From positions 186,001 through 250,000 of the forward strand of contig JBDLJH010000001.1 in the NCBI GenBank assembly GCA_039714395.1: a stretch of DNA of 64,000 bases, in the 5' to 3' direction. Of the stretch, positions 51,245-60,183 are shown in pieces. Numbering within the stretch: position 1 is the first letter of the stretch; each line of letters begins with the position of its first letter. A program made the position numbers and the translations under genes. The DNA comes from JAPHSX01 sp039714395. GTDB taxonomy: Bacteria; Pseudomonadota; Gammaproteobacteria; Thiohalomonadales; Thiohalomonadaceae. The notes beneath the pieces were generated by a model, which had not been told where the DNA came from, searched no databases, and saw only the letters and a program-made list of their open reading frames with translations.

Positions 51245-51850
51245 ATGAAGAACAGAACAGATGGGGCAGTGGCAGATGAAGTTACAGAGCTTTTTTCTGA
51301 TGCCAATATCGTCACACTACGCGCGGAGATGCTGCGTTTTGCCACCTTACAGTTACGTGATGCCTCAATGGCCGAGGATGCGGTACAGGAGGCGTTAATC
51401 GCAGCCCATACCGCGAAGGATCGCTTTGAAGGCAGGGCTCAGTTGAAGACCTGGGTCTTCTCCATCCTGCGTAACAAGATCATCGATATTATACGAGAGC
51501 GTACGCGTCGCCCGACACAGAGTATGACGCATGAAGATGGCAGCGATGATGAATTGAATGAGTTGTTCGACGAGAACGGTTACTGGCGTAAAGAGGATAA
51601 ACCCTCCGATTGGGGACAGCCAGAATTGGCCTTTTCCAATGATCAGTTCTGGCAGGTCTTTGATATTTGTCTTAACGCGATGAAAGAGAATATTGCTAGG
51701 GTCTTTATGATGCGTGAGATAATGGGGCTGGATACCGCTGAGATATGTACCGAGCTTGCGATCAGTGAAAGCAACTGCTGGGTGATCCTGCATCGTGCTC
51801 GGGCACGCCTGCGTCTCTGTCTTGAAGATAAGTGGATAAGGAGTGAGTAA
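51245..51850 (+). CDS. ECF-type RNA polymerase sigma factor
   Basis: From ATG 51245 the 201-residue protein has region 2 at about 25-95 (LRDASMAEDAVQEALIAAHT is the core-binding part, TWVFSILRNKIIDIIRERTR the -10 recognition helix) and region 4 at about 140-195 (FMMREIMGLDTAEICTELAI, then SNCWVILHRARARLRLCL). An acidic insert (EDGSDDELNELFDENG) separates them, as in the group paired with short zinc anti-sigma proteins. An upstream start at 51155 would add 30 untypical residues. The partner gene follows after five bases. Confidence 0.9.
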   Translation: MKNRTDGAVADEVTELFSDANIVTLRAEMLRFATLQLRDASMAEDAVQEALIAAHTAKDRFEGRAQLKTWVFSILRNKIIDIIRERTRRPTQSMTHEDGSDDELNELFDENGYWRKEDKPSDWGQPELAFSNDQFWQVFDICLNAMKENIARVFMMREIMGLDTAEICTELAISESNCWVILHRARARLRLCLEDKWIRSE

Positions 51851-51855
51851 ACATC

Positions 51856-52038
51856 ATGCTTACTTGTAAACATGCAACTAAATTAATGTCACAGTCTCAG
51901 GATCGGCCACTCGAGCTAAAAGAGCGTGTCTCCCTGAAGTTTCACCTGATGATGTGCTCCGGCTGTACCAACTACAACAAACAGATGGAATTTATCCGCA
52001 AGGCATGCCTACGTATTGGTGGAGGAGGGGTGGAGTAA
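51856..52038 (+). CDS. short zinc-finger anti-sigma factor
   Basis: The 60-residue soluble protein (MLTCKHATKLMSQSQDRPLE) has the HxxxCxxC zinc motif of ZAS anti-sigma domains in KFHLMMCSGCTNYNKQMEFI near residues 33-40, with an additional Cys4. Proteins of this size bind the adjacent sigma factor and lack a transmembrane part, so the signal is probably sensed in the cytoplasm, through zinc or thiol state. Five bases separate it from the sigma factor gene, which makes cotranscription very likely. Confidence 0.88.
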   Translation: MLTCKHATKLMSQSQDRPLELKERVSLKFHLMMCSGCTNYNKQMEFIRKACLRIGGGGVE

Positions 52039-52110
52039 ATACCACGCCGATTTTTGATCCTTCCGTGCAATGTCTGGATAATATTGTACTTAAGTGATGA
52101 TTTTCCATGA

Positions 52111-52125
52111 CAGCCGTAATGGCTG
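52111..52125. other. small hairpin between anti-sigma gene and valS
   Basis: CAGCC and GGCTG pair around GTAAT in the convergent gap 52039-52148. No T tract follows on either strand, so terminator function is doubtful. Confidence 0.3.
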
Positions 52126-52148
52126 AAAAATTTGTACAGCAATAGAGT

Positions 52149-55004
52149 TTACAGTCTCTCGATCTTTGCCTTCTGCTCCAGCAGTGACGCCAGCGACGAC
52201 TTTGCATCAGCCAGTTTGTCGCGCTCTTTTTGTACTACCGTCTCGGGGGCTTTGCCAACGAACTTCTCGTTGTTTAGCTTGCCCTCGGTGCGTTGTACCT
52301 CTTTCTCCAGTCTGTCGATCTCTTTGGATAGGCGAGCCAGTTCAGCGTCCTTGTCGATGAGACCTGCCATCGGCACCAGCAACTTCATCTCGCCAACCAG
52401 TGAGGTGGCGGAATCCGGGGCTTCATCGCCTTTGGCAAGCCAGGTGATCGATTCGGTTTTGGCCAGTGACTGGATAAAGACTTCGTTGGCGTCGAGCCAG
52501 GCGATGTCCTGTGCAGAACCATTTTGAAGAAGTATTGGCAGTGGCTTGCTTGGTGGGATATTCATGCCGGAGCGAATTTTGCGGATACCGACGATGAATT
52601 CCATTACCCACTGCATCTCCGCCTCGGCCTTTTCGTCGATCTTTGACTCGTCGGCTTCGGGGTAGGGTTGGAGCATAATCGTCTCTCCCTTAACAGCAGC
52701 GAGAGGGGCGATCTTCTGCCAGATCTCCTCGGTGATGTAGGGGATGATGGGGTGGGCGAGTCGCAGGATGGTCTCCAGCACACGTACCAGAGTACGACGG
52801 GTGCCGCGCTTTTCGGCCTCGACGCTGGTGTCGCTGTAAAGCACCGGCTTGGAGAGCTCCAGGTACCAGGCGCAGTACTCGTCCCAGGTGAATTCGTAGA
52901 TGGCGTTGGCGGCCAGATCAAAGCGGTAGTCGTCGATCGCCTTGGTGACCGTCTTCTCGGTCTGTTGCAGGCGCGAGATGATCCATTTGTCGGCGGGGCT
53001 TAGTTCAACTGTGCTGGCCGCTCCTGCGCTTCCTGCACCCGCGGCATTAGTGCGTCCCTGCACGTCATCCTGACCGCAATCTTTATCCTCGGTCTGCATC
53101 AGCACGTAGTTGGTGGCGTTCCACAGCTTGTTACAAAAATTGCGGTAGCCCTCAACGCGTCCTAGGTCAAAGCTGATGTCGCGACCGGTGGAGGCTAATG
53201 ATGCGAAGGTGAAACGCAGGGCGTCGGTGCCGAAGGCGGGGATGCCGTCTGGGAACTCGGCACGGGTCTGTTTTTCGATCTTCTTTGCCAGTTCCGGCTG
53301 CATCATGTTGGCGGTGCGCTTGGTCACCAGTGCCTCAAGGTCGATGCCATCAATCAGGTCGATGGGATCGAGTACGTTGCCCTTTGACTTGGACATCTTG
53401 TGGCCATGCGAGTCGCGCACCAGGCCGTGGATGTAGATGTCCTTAAAGGGGATGGCACCGTTCATGAACTTCTTGCCGAACATGATCATGCGGGCGACCC
53501 AGAAGAAGATGATGTCGAAGCCGGTGACCAGTACGCTGGTAGGGTAGAAGGTGTTGACCCGCTCATTATCTTCCGGCCAGCCCAAAGTCGAGAAAGGCCA
53601 CAGTGCGGAGGAGAACCAGGTGTCGAGCACATCCTCATCCTGCTTTAGTGCGATCTCCGAACCGAGGCCGTGTTTTTCGCGTACTTCGGCCTCGGTGCGA
53701 CCCACGTAGACATTTCCCTGCTCGTCATACCAGGCGGGGATGCGGTGGCCCCACCAGATCTGACGGCTGATGCACCAGTCCTGAATATTCTCCAGCCACT
53801 GGAAGTAAGTGTTCTCCCAGTTCTTAGGGGTGAAGTTAATGTCGCCGCCGCGTACCGCATCGATGGCGGGCTGGGTGATTTCGCTTTTACCGCCGGGACG
53901 GCCATCGTCCTGCACATCGCGGGTCAGATCGACGAACCACTGGTCGGTGAGGTAGGGCTCGATGACCGAACCGGAACGGTCGCCGCGCGGCACCATCAGT
54001 TTGTGGTCGTCGATCTTCTCTAAAAGCTCCAGTACTTTCAGATCGTGAACGATCTCATCACGTGCCTCGTAACGATCCTGGCCACGATACTTTTCAGGGG
54101 CCTCGTCGTTGATCTTCGCATCGACAGTAAATATGTTGTGCATCGGCAGGCTGTGTCGTTGGCCCATCTGATAGTCGTTGAAGTCGTGTGCCGGGGTGAT
54201 CTTCACACAGCCGGTACCGAACTCGGGGTCAACATAGTCATCGGCAATGATCGGGATCTCGCGACCCACCAGCGGCAGGGTGATGGTCTTGCCGACCAGG
54301 GCCTTATAGCGCTCATCATCGGGGTGAACCGCCACCGCCGAGTCACCGAGCATGGTCTCGGGACGGGTGGTGGCGACAACCAGATGTCCTGAACCATCGG
54401 AAAGTGGATAGCGGAAGTGCCACAGGTAGCCCTGTTCCTCTTCTGAAATAACTTCGAGATCAGAGACCGCGGTGTGTAGTACCGGATCCCAGTTGACCAG
54501 GCGCTTGCCGCGGTAGATCAGCCCCTCTTCATGCAGACGGACAAAGACCTCTTTCACCGCATCGTTCAGCCCCTCGTCCATGGTGAAGCGCTCATTGCTC
54601 CAGTCCAGTGAGGAGCCGAGGCGGCGCAGCTGGCGGGTGATGTTGCCACCCGATTCCTTCTTCCACTCCCAGATGCGATCAATGAAGGCGTCTCGGCCCA
54701 GGTCGTGACGGGTTTTGCCCTCGGCCCCCAGCTGTCGCTCCACCACCATCTGGGTGGCGATACCGGCGTGGTCGGTGCCCGGCTGCCACAGGGTGTTGTC
54801 GCCCTTCATGCGGTGGTAGCGGGTGAGGGTGTCCATGATGGTGTTGTTGAAGCCGTGGCCCATGTGCAGGTTGCCGGTGACGTTGGGCGGCGGGATCATG
54901 ATGCAGTAGGACTGTTCACCGCCCTGCGGTGCAAAGTAGCCGTTCTCTTCCCAGGTCTGGTACCAGCGTTGTTCGATGGCGTGAGGGTTGTAGGTTTTAT
55001 CCAT
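52149..55004 (-). CDS. valS: valyl-tRNA synthetase
   Basis: Class I synthetase charging tRNA-Val. The 951 residues begin MDKTYNPHAIEQRWYQTWEE and carry the HIGH-type HMGH in PPPNVTGNLHMGHGFNNT, the CP1 editing domain with TTRPETMLGDSAVAVHPDD, KMSKSKGNVLDP near residue 545, and the C-terminal coiled coil (LARLSKEIDRLEKEVQRTEG). A low-complexity insert (GRTNAAGAGSAGAASTVE) lies before the anticodon-binding domain, near residue 650, and is unlike most relatives. It is the last gene of the pepA-holC-(acidic protein)-valS run on this strand. Confidence 0.98.
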   Translation of the reverse strand: MDKTYNPHAIEQRWYQTWEENGYFAPQGGEQSYCIMIPPPNVTGNLHMGHGFNNTIMDTLTRYHRMKGDNTLWQPGTDHAGIATQMVVERQLGAEGKTRHDLGRDAFIDRIWEWKKESGGNITRQLRRLGSSLDWSNERFTMDEGLNDAVKEVFVRLHEEGLIYRGKRLVNWDPVLHTAVSDLEVISEEEQGYLWHFRYPLSDGSGHLVVATTRPETMLGDSAVAVHPDDERYKALVGKTITLPLVGREIPIIADDYVDPEFGTGCVKITPAHDFNDYQMGQRHSLPMHNIFTVDAKINDEAPEKYRGQDRYEARDEIVHDLKVLELLEKIDDHKLMVPRGDRSGSVIEPYLTDQWFVDLTRDVQDDGRPGGKSEITQPAIDAVRGGDINFTPKNWENTYFQWLENIQDWCISRQIWWGHRIPAWYDEQGNVYVGRTEAEVREKHGLGSEIALKQDEDVLDTWFSSALWPFSTLGWPEDNERVNTFYPTSVLVTGFDIIFFWVARMIMFGKKFMNGAIPFKDIYIHGLVRDSHGHKMSKSKGNVLDPIDLIDGIDLEALVTKRTANMMQPELAKKIEKQTRAEFPDGIPAFGTDALRFTFASLASTGRDISFDLGRVEGYRNFCNKLWNATNYVLMQTEDKDCGQDDVQGRTNAAGAGSAGAASTVELSPADKWIISRLQQTEKTVTKAIDDYRFDLAANAIYEFTWDEYCAWYLELSKPVLYSDTSVEAEKRGTRRTLVRVLETILRLAHPIIPYITEEIWQKIAPLAAVKGETIMLQPYPEADESKIDEKAEAEMQWVMEFIVGIRKIRSGMNIPPSKPLPILLQNGSAQDIAWLDANEVFIQSLAKTESITWLAKGDEAPDSATSLVGEMKLLVPMAGLIDKDAELARLSKEIDRLEKEVQRTEGKLNNEKFVGKAPETVVQKERDKLADAKSSLASLLEQKAKIERL

Positions 55005-55106
55005 GTCAGGCGGTCTATATCTGGTTTGCTTGAAAGGCGGGATTATAGCCTAGAACAGAGTGGAAGAGGGGAGCCTGACCCGGTGAAATCGGATCAGAGG
55101 CTGAGT

Positions 55107-55865
55107 TTAGGATTTTGTGAAGGTGGAGAGCGGTAGCAGCTTCTGTATCTCACCCATTACCTCCTGTTCCAGTTTGGGCTTGAGGTGTTGTAGCTTGCGG
55201 TTGACGATGAGGTCGACTAATTCCTGCATATCCTCAAGGCTTATTTCGCTCTGCGCGCTGCCAGAGTTTTCGACAGCCACCTCATCCAGAACCGGTATAG
55301 CTGCCTCGGAAGTGACTATTTCGTCAAGAACGGGAATGGTGTCGGCGTGAACGACTTCATTCAGTAGCGGGATGGCTTCGTCAGCAGCAGCCGTTGTGAC
55401 CACCTCGTCTACCACGGGGTCTAGGGCTTGCTGTGGGTGTTTGGCGGCGACCACGGCAGCGAAATACTCCTCCACGCTGGTTGCCTCGGCGGCGGTGGGG
55501 GTTTGGGACTCTTCCTCTTCAGCGACGTCAGGTGACAGGGCGTTTCTGGCGAGCGGTTCATCCTCCTCGATGGTATAGACTTCATCGAGTAGCGGGAGAT
55601 CATCCGTATCGTTATCCAGCAGTTCCAACTCATCGCTGGCGACTGCTGTCTGCTGGTTCAGATAATCTTCGATGCTCAGCTCCGCAGCAGCGGCCTGCTG
55701 TTTGAGGCGAAGGTATTCCTCAACCGAGCCAATGTCATCGATCGAGGTATAGGGGGCGACACTCTCATGCTCTTCATCGAGCAACTCCTTGAGTGAGTCC
55801 AGTTCGTTCAGCAGCTCGCCTGGTGAACGCTGATCAGTGGAGGTGTCCTGTTTATCGTCGCTCAT
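55107..55865 (-). CDS. acidic protein with repeated short motifs
   Basis: The 252-residue protein lies between holC and valS, a position held by uncharacterised genes in other gammaproteobacteria. Most of it is acidic and probably disordered. Two short motifs recur: S(V/I)E(E/D)Y(L/F) at residues 47-52, 64-69 and 130-135, and (L/I)P(L/V)L(D/N)E(V/I) at 90-96, 165-171, 177-183 and 190-196. The last 45 residues (SLEDMQELVDLIVNRKLQHL...) form an amphipathic helix. The layout, motif-bearing linkers plus a helical end, resembles scaffold proteins. No enzyme motif is present. Starts next to the holC stop. Confidence 0.75.
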   Translation of the reverse strand: MSDDKQDTSTDQRSPGELLNELDSLKELLDEEHESVAPYTSIDDIGSVEEYLRLKQQAAAAELSIEDYLNQQTAVASDELELLDNDTDDLPLLDEVYTIEEDEPLARNALSPDVAEEEESQTPTAAEATSVEEYFAAVVAAKHPQQALDPVVDEVVTTAAADEAIPLLNEVVHADTIPVLDEIVTSEAAIPVLDEVAVENSGSAQSEISLEDMQELVDLIVNRKLQHLKPKLEQEVMGEIQKLLPLSTFTKS

Positions 55866-56306
55866 TTATCCCTGTCCGGCGTTGATAGTGTGGTTCTCTA
55901 AAGGATAGCCCCTATCACGGTAGAAGCGAAATCGCTCCCGTCCCTGTATACGACTCTCCTCGTGCTGATCCACCAGATCGGCAACACGCTCAAAGCGGCT
56001 GAAGAAAAGTGGCACCTCGGGGGCCAGATTGATCAATACCTCATCGTGATGCTGTGGCTCACCACTGTGACCGATATGTACTGGGGCTGTGTCAGCGGCA
56101 GTATCATCATCCAGACTGTGGGGAACAAAACTGTCCACACGAAAGGTCCACAGCAGCTCATCAAGGCGCTGGCTTTGTTCGGCGCTTTCAGTATGGATAT
56201 AGACCTTGTTGCCCTGCTGCCACGCCTTTTCGGCAAGACGGCAGGCGAAGCGCTGGCGTGCTTCGCTGTGCTGTTGCTCCAGAATATAGAAATCGATGCG
56301 GGTCAC
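55866..56306 (-). CDS. holC: DNA polymerase III subunit chi
   Basis: The 146-residue protein (MTRIDFYILEQQHSEARQRF) is the chi subunit that links the clamp loader to SSB. It contains ACRLAEKAWQQGNKVYIHTE, LDELLWTFRVDSFVPHSL and VLINLAPEVPLFFSRFERV, all typical of HolC. It lies five bases after pepA on the same strand, the standard order pepA-holC-valS. Confidence 0.95.
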   Translation of the reverse strand: MTRIDFYILEQQHSEARQRFACRLAEKAWQQGNKVYIHTESAEQSQRLDELLWTFRVDSFVPHSLDDDTAADTAPVHIGHSGEPQHHDEVLINLAPEVPLFFSRFERVADLVDQHEESRIQGRERFRFYRDRGYPLENHTINAGQG

Positions 56307-56311
56307 GCTAT

Positions 56312-57814
56312 TTAACTACCTTTCGCCTTGTCGATCAGGTACTGGGTCAGCAGCGGTACCGGGCGACCGGTAGCCCCCTTGTTGGCGCCGCTCTTCCAGG
56401 CGGTACCGGCGATATCGAGGTGGGCCCAGGTGTAGTCTTTTGTGTAGCGGCTGAGAAAGCAGGCAGCGGTGATAGTGCCCGCCTCGCGGCCACCGATGTT
56501 GGCCATGTCGGCGAAGGGGCTCTTCAGTTGCTCGTCGTACTCATCCCACAGCGGCAGTTGCCAGGCGCGGTCGCCGCATTTCTTCCCGGCCTCCAATAGC
56601 TTGTCGGCCAGGGCATCGTTGTTACTGAGCATCCCGGTGGCGTGGCTGCCGAGGGCGACGACACAGGCACCGGTGAGGGTGGCGATGTCGATCACCACCT
56701 CCGGGTCGAATTTCTTTGAGTAGGTGAGGGCGTCGCAGAGGATGAGTCGTCCCTCGGCATCGGTGTTGAGGATCTCGATGGTCTGGCCCGACATGGAGGT
56801 GACGATATCGCCCGGCTTGTTGGCATCACCGTCGGGCAGGTTCTCAGAGCTGGGCACCACGCCGACCACGTTGATCGGCAGCTCCATCTCGGCGATCGCC
56901 TTGATGGTGCCGAAGACGCTGGCCCCGCCGACCATGTCGTACTTCATCTCATCCATGCCTGCGGAGGGCTTGATTGAGATACCGCCGGCATCAAAGGTGA
57001 GGCCCTTGCCCACCAGCACTACCGGCTTCTGCTTGGCCTTGGCGGTGCTACCTTTATATTCCATTACGATCAGCTTGGCAGGCTGGCGCGAGCCGCGCGA
57101 GACTGAGAGCAGGGAACCCATGCCCAGCTTCTCCATCTGCTTCTCATCCAGCACCGTGGTTTTGATGCTTTTGTAACTGCGGCCCAGGCTTTTCGCCTGG
57201 TCGGCCAGATAGCTGGGGGTGGCGACATTGCCCGGCAGGTTGGAGAGATCTTTGGAGAGCTCCATGCCGGTGATCAGAGCACGTCCCTGCAGGATACCCA
57301 GTTTCACCAGTGCCCCCTCGGCACGGCCGGTGTGGGGGAAGTTGACCTTGCGCAGCGGCCGCTTCTCCTCCGACTTCTTGCTCTTCATCTGCTCGAAGCG
57401 GTAGCCCGCCTGGCCGAAGGCCTCGATAGTCTGGCGTACCTTCCAGTCGAGCTCTCGTTCAGCTACGGGCAGTTCGGCCAGGGTGCAGAGGGCATCTTTG
57501 GCACTGCTTGCCACCACTGCCTTGGCGGCGGCCTCGCTGATCTTGCGGTAGTTCCGGTCGTTCAGTTCTTTCTCTTTGCCACAGCCGACCAGCAGCAGGC
57601 GCTGGCAGGCGAGGCCGTCTGGCTGGTGCAGCATCAGGGTCTGGCCGCGTTTGCCCTTGAGATCGCCACTTTTGAGAACCTTTTTGATCAGACCACCACA
57701 GGCCTCATCGGCCAGGGTGGCTCCTGGGGTGAGTTTGTTACCATCGTATATGCCGAGAATGAGGCATGCGCTGGAGGATTTTTCGGGGGTAGTGGTGCTG
57801 GCTGTGAACTCCAT
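56312..57814 (-). CDS. pepA: leucyl aminopeptidase (M17)
   Basis: Cytoplasmic dimetal aminopeptidase. The 500 residues contain the M17 catalytic segments VGKGLTFDAGGISIKPSAGM and the family signature NTDAEGRLIL, with the metal ligands lysine, aspartates and glutamate in place. The N-terminal part (up to about 190) is the regulatory macro-like domain; in E. coli it also allows DNA binding. Divergent from lptF over 172 bp, as in many gammaproteobacteria. Confidence 0.96.
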   Translation of the reverse strand: MEFTASTTTPEKSSSACLILGIYDGNKLTPGATLADEACGGLIKKVLKSGDLKGKRGQTLMLHQPDGLACQRLLLVGCGKEKELNDRNYRKISEAAAKAVVASSAKDALCTLAELPVAERELDWKVRQTIEAFGQAGYRFEQMKSKKSEEKRPLRKVNFPHTGRAEGALVKLGILQGRALITGMELSKDLSNLPGNVATPSYLADQAKSLGRSYKSIKTTVLDEKQMEKLGMGSLLSVSRGSRQPAKLIVMEYKGSTAKAKQKPVVLVGKGLTFDAGGISIKPSAGMDEMKYDMVGGASVFGTIKAIAEMELPINVVGVVPSSENLPDGDANKPGDIVTSMSGQTIEILNTDAEGRLILCDALTYSKKFDPEVVIDIATLTGACVVALGSHATGMLSNNDALADKLLEAGKKCGDRAWQLPLWDEYDEQLKSPFADMANIGGREAGTITAACFLSRYTKDYTWAHLDIAGTAWKSGANKGATGRPVPLLTQYLIDKAKGS

Positions 57815-57898
57815 TATGACTCCTGAGTTGCGGGAATAGTTTTGTCTCGATGGACGATAGCGTAAACTTTCTGGATAGTAATAGGCATAAGGTGAATA

Positions 57899-57928
57899 TT
57901 GACGCCTTAATGTTTAACCGATTTTATA
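57899..57928 (+). promoter_or_regulatory. sigma-70 promoter candidate for lptFG
   Basis: TTGACG (57899-57904) and TTTATA (57923-57928) are separated by 18 bases in the pepA-lptF gap, giving a start about 50 bases before the lptF ATG. Confidence 0.5.
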
Positions 57929-57986
57929 CCGATGTCGAGGCGATTGTGCAGGTTTTTTCTCTCTCCCTACTGTTAGCAGGTGAACT

Positions 57987-59099
57987 ATGCGCCTGATTAT
58001 CGAACGCTACCTGCGGCGTGAGATTGCCCTGACCTTTTTCGCCGTCAGTCTACTGCTGTTGGTGATGTTCTTTAGTAGTACTTTTATTCGCTTGCTCACC
58101 GAAACACTGGAGGGGGACTACCCGGTACGAATTCTGTTTACACTATTTGCTCTCAAAGGTGTCGGCAACATCGTCTTCATTCTGCCGTTTGCTTTTTTTA
58201 TCGCTGTGCTACTTACCCTTGGGCGGCTCTATAAGGATAATGAAATTGTTGCCCTTATCGCCTGCGGTGCCGGTCCAGACAGGCTTTTCTCAGCGGTTGC
58301 TACCCTGGCAGTGATGGTGGCGTTGGGGGTCGGCTTTCTGGCATTGTTCTTTGCCCCCTGGGCAGAGGAGCAAAGCTCTCAACTGCTCGATGAGGCCGGT
58401 GCTCACAAAGAGATCCAGGGAATAATCCCTGGCCGCTTTAATAGCTTTGGGGCCAATAGTCCAACGATCTATGTGGAGCGTTATAACGCTGAGACAAAAA
58501 GCTTACATGGTCTCTTTGTCCATGGGATCGACGCAAAGGGAGGTAAAGGTAAGGAGCAATACCTGTTGAGCGCGGCCAGTGCCTATGAGCAGATTGATCC
58601 AGAAACAGGTGGGCGTTATTTGGTGCTGCAAGATGGTTATCGCTATGACGGGGTGTTAGGCCGACGTGATTATCGCATCACCCACTTTGCAGAACACGGT
58701 ATACGGATTCAGAGCCAGGCGGTGGTGGCTTCAAGTCGTCCCCGCTATGCGGTCTCTTCGGCAAACTTATTGAGTTCTGATGAAAGCGCAGATATAGCCG
58801 AGTTACACTGGCGTTTGGCAATGCCAATTAGCACGATTTTGCTGGCACTGTTGGCGATTCCACTAAGCAAAAGCTCACCTCGAAGAGGGCGTTATGCTGG
58901 TCTGTTTATCGGCATCCTCGTGTTTGTGGTTTATAACAATTTTCTCACGGTTGGTCGAACTGCATTGGGTAAAGGAGAGGTTCCCGGGCTGGTGGGATTA
59001 TGGTGGGTACACGCATTGTTGCTGATATTGCTTGGTTCGCTTGTGTGGCGACAGCAGCGTTTGCGCGGCCCGCGCAAGAGCCGAGGTGACGACGCATGA
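57987..59099 (+). CDS. lptF: LPS export permease LptF
   Basis: Inner-membrane permease that, with LptG and the LptB ATPase, extracts lipopolysaccharide from the inner membrane. The 370 residues have three N-terminal membrane helices (EIALTFFAVSLLLLVMFFSS, then IVFILPFAFFIAVLL), a periplasmic beta-jellyroll (about 135-260) and three C-terminal helices. IIERYLRREIALTFF is the family start. AGGTGAA precedes the ATG. The 3' end overlaps lptG by ATGA. Confidence 0.95.
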   Translation: MRLIIERYLRREIALTFFAVSLLLLVMFFSSTFIRLLTETLEGDYPVRILFTLFALKGVGNIVFILPFAFFIAVLLTLGRLYKDNEIVALIACGAGPDRLFSAVATLAVMVALGVGFLALFFAPWAEEQSSQLLDEAGAHKEIQGIIPGRFNSFGANSPTIYVERYNAETKSLHGLFVHGIDAKGGKGKEQYLLSAASAYEQIDPETGGRYLVLQDGYRYDGVLGRRDYRITHFAEHGIRIQSQAVVASSRPRYAVSSANLLSSDESADIAELHWRLAMPISTILLALLAIPLSKSSPRRGRYAGLFIGILVFVVYNNFLTVGRTALGKGEVPGLVGLWWVHALLLILLGSLVWRQQRLRGPRKSRGDDA

Positions 59100-60157
59100 G
59101 AATGATCGATCGTTATATTGGTACCACCCTGTTGAGTCATGTTGTGATGGTTTTGATGGTGCTGTTGGCACTCTATTTTTTCAGTACCCTGATGGCAGAG
59201 ATGGATAAGGCTGGCAGCGGAACGTATACCTCGGTAGATGCGGTGATTTATAGTCTGATGCTGTTGCCTCGTCAGGCTTATGAGTTGTTTCCGCTGGTGG
59301 CCTTAGTAGGTACGATTTTGGGGGTCGGTTCGCTTGCTAGCAGTAATGAGTTGACTGTATTGCGTGCTGCCGGAGTCTCGATAAGACGCCTTGCACTGTC
59401 GGTGATGAAGACCGGTTTTGTACTGATTCTGATAGTGTTGGTGATGGGTGAGACTCTCGCCCCTTATCTTGAGAAGGAGGCCCATGCCCGGAAGCTCTCA
59501 TCCCTGTCACATAGTGTGAGTATGAATACGTATAATGGTTTGTGGGCCAGAGATGGTGATGACTTTATTAATATTAGGCGCCTGATGCCTGATGGTGAGG
59601 CAGATGGTATTACCCGCTACCAGTTTAATGATGAGGGGCTGAGTGAAATTTCCTTCGCACCTCATGGGTGGTATCAGGATAACAGCTGGGTGGTTAGCCC
59701 GGTACTGAAAACCCAGTTTCTACAAGGACAGGTAGTGACCCAGCGTGTGGATGAAGAGCGTTGGTCCAGTACCTTCACCCCGGATGTAATTAATGTAGCG
59801 GCGTTGTCACCGGAGAATCTGGCACTGTGGGAGTTATACGCGTTTGTTGATTACCTGCATGAAAATGCTCTTGCGGCAAAGCGCTATGAAACCGCGATGT
59901 GGGTGCGCTTCTTTACGCCGCTGGCCACTGGCGGGATGATCCTGCTGGCGTTGCCCTTTGTCTTCGGTTCGCTACGAACGGTTACCATCGGACAACGAGT
60001 GATGACTGGCAGCCTAATTGGCATCGCTTTCTATCTGATTAATGGCGTGTTTTCACGGCTTGGGCTTATTTACGATATTGCCCCGCTGCTTAGTGCTGGC
60101 ACGCCAACCGTACTGGTTTATATTACCTGGTTTTATCTTATGCGGCGGGTACATTAA
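59096..60157 (+). CDS. lptG: LPS export permease LptG
   Basis: Partner of LptF in the LptB2FG exporter. The 353-residue protein starts MRMIDRYIGTTLLSHVVMVL and has the same six-helix, jellyroll layout (LPRQAYELFPLVALVGTILG; ATGGMILLALPFVFGSLRTV). The ATG overlaps the lptF stop, so the two are made together. Its TAA lies inside a convergent hairpin terminator. Confidence 0.96.
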   Translation: MRMIDRYIGTTLLSHVVMVLMVLLALYFFSTLMAEMDKAGSGTYTSVDAVIYSLMLLPRQAYELFPLVALVGTILGVGSLASSNELTVLRAAGVSIRRLALSVMKTGFVLILIVLVMGETLAPYLEKEAHARKLSSLSHSVSMNTYNGLWARDGDDFINIRRLMPDGEADGITRYQFNDEGLSEISFAPHGWYQDNSWVVSPVLKTQFLQGQVVTQRVDEERWSSTFTPDVINVAALSPENLALWELYAFVDYLHENALAAKRYETAMWVRFFTPLATGGMILLALPFVFGSLRTVTIGQRVMTGSLIGIAFYLINGVFSRLGLIYDIAPLLSAGTPTVLVYITWFYLMRRVH

Positions 60158-60183
60158 CGGTATTAGGAGTACTCCTACCGTTA
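60155..60183. terminator. bidirectional terminator holding both stop codons
   Basis: TAACGGT (60155-60161) pairs with ACCGTTA (60177-60183), and inside this AGGAGTACTCCT (60165-60176) is a perfect palindrome, with three unpaired bases on one side. The lptG TAA and the stop of the converging RDD gene both lie within the stem. Confidence 0.6.
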
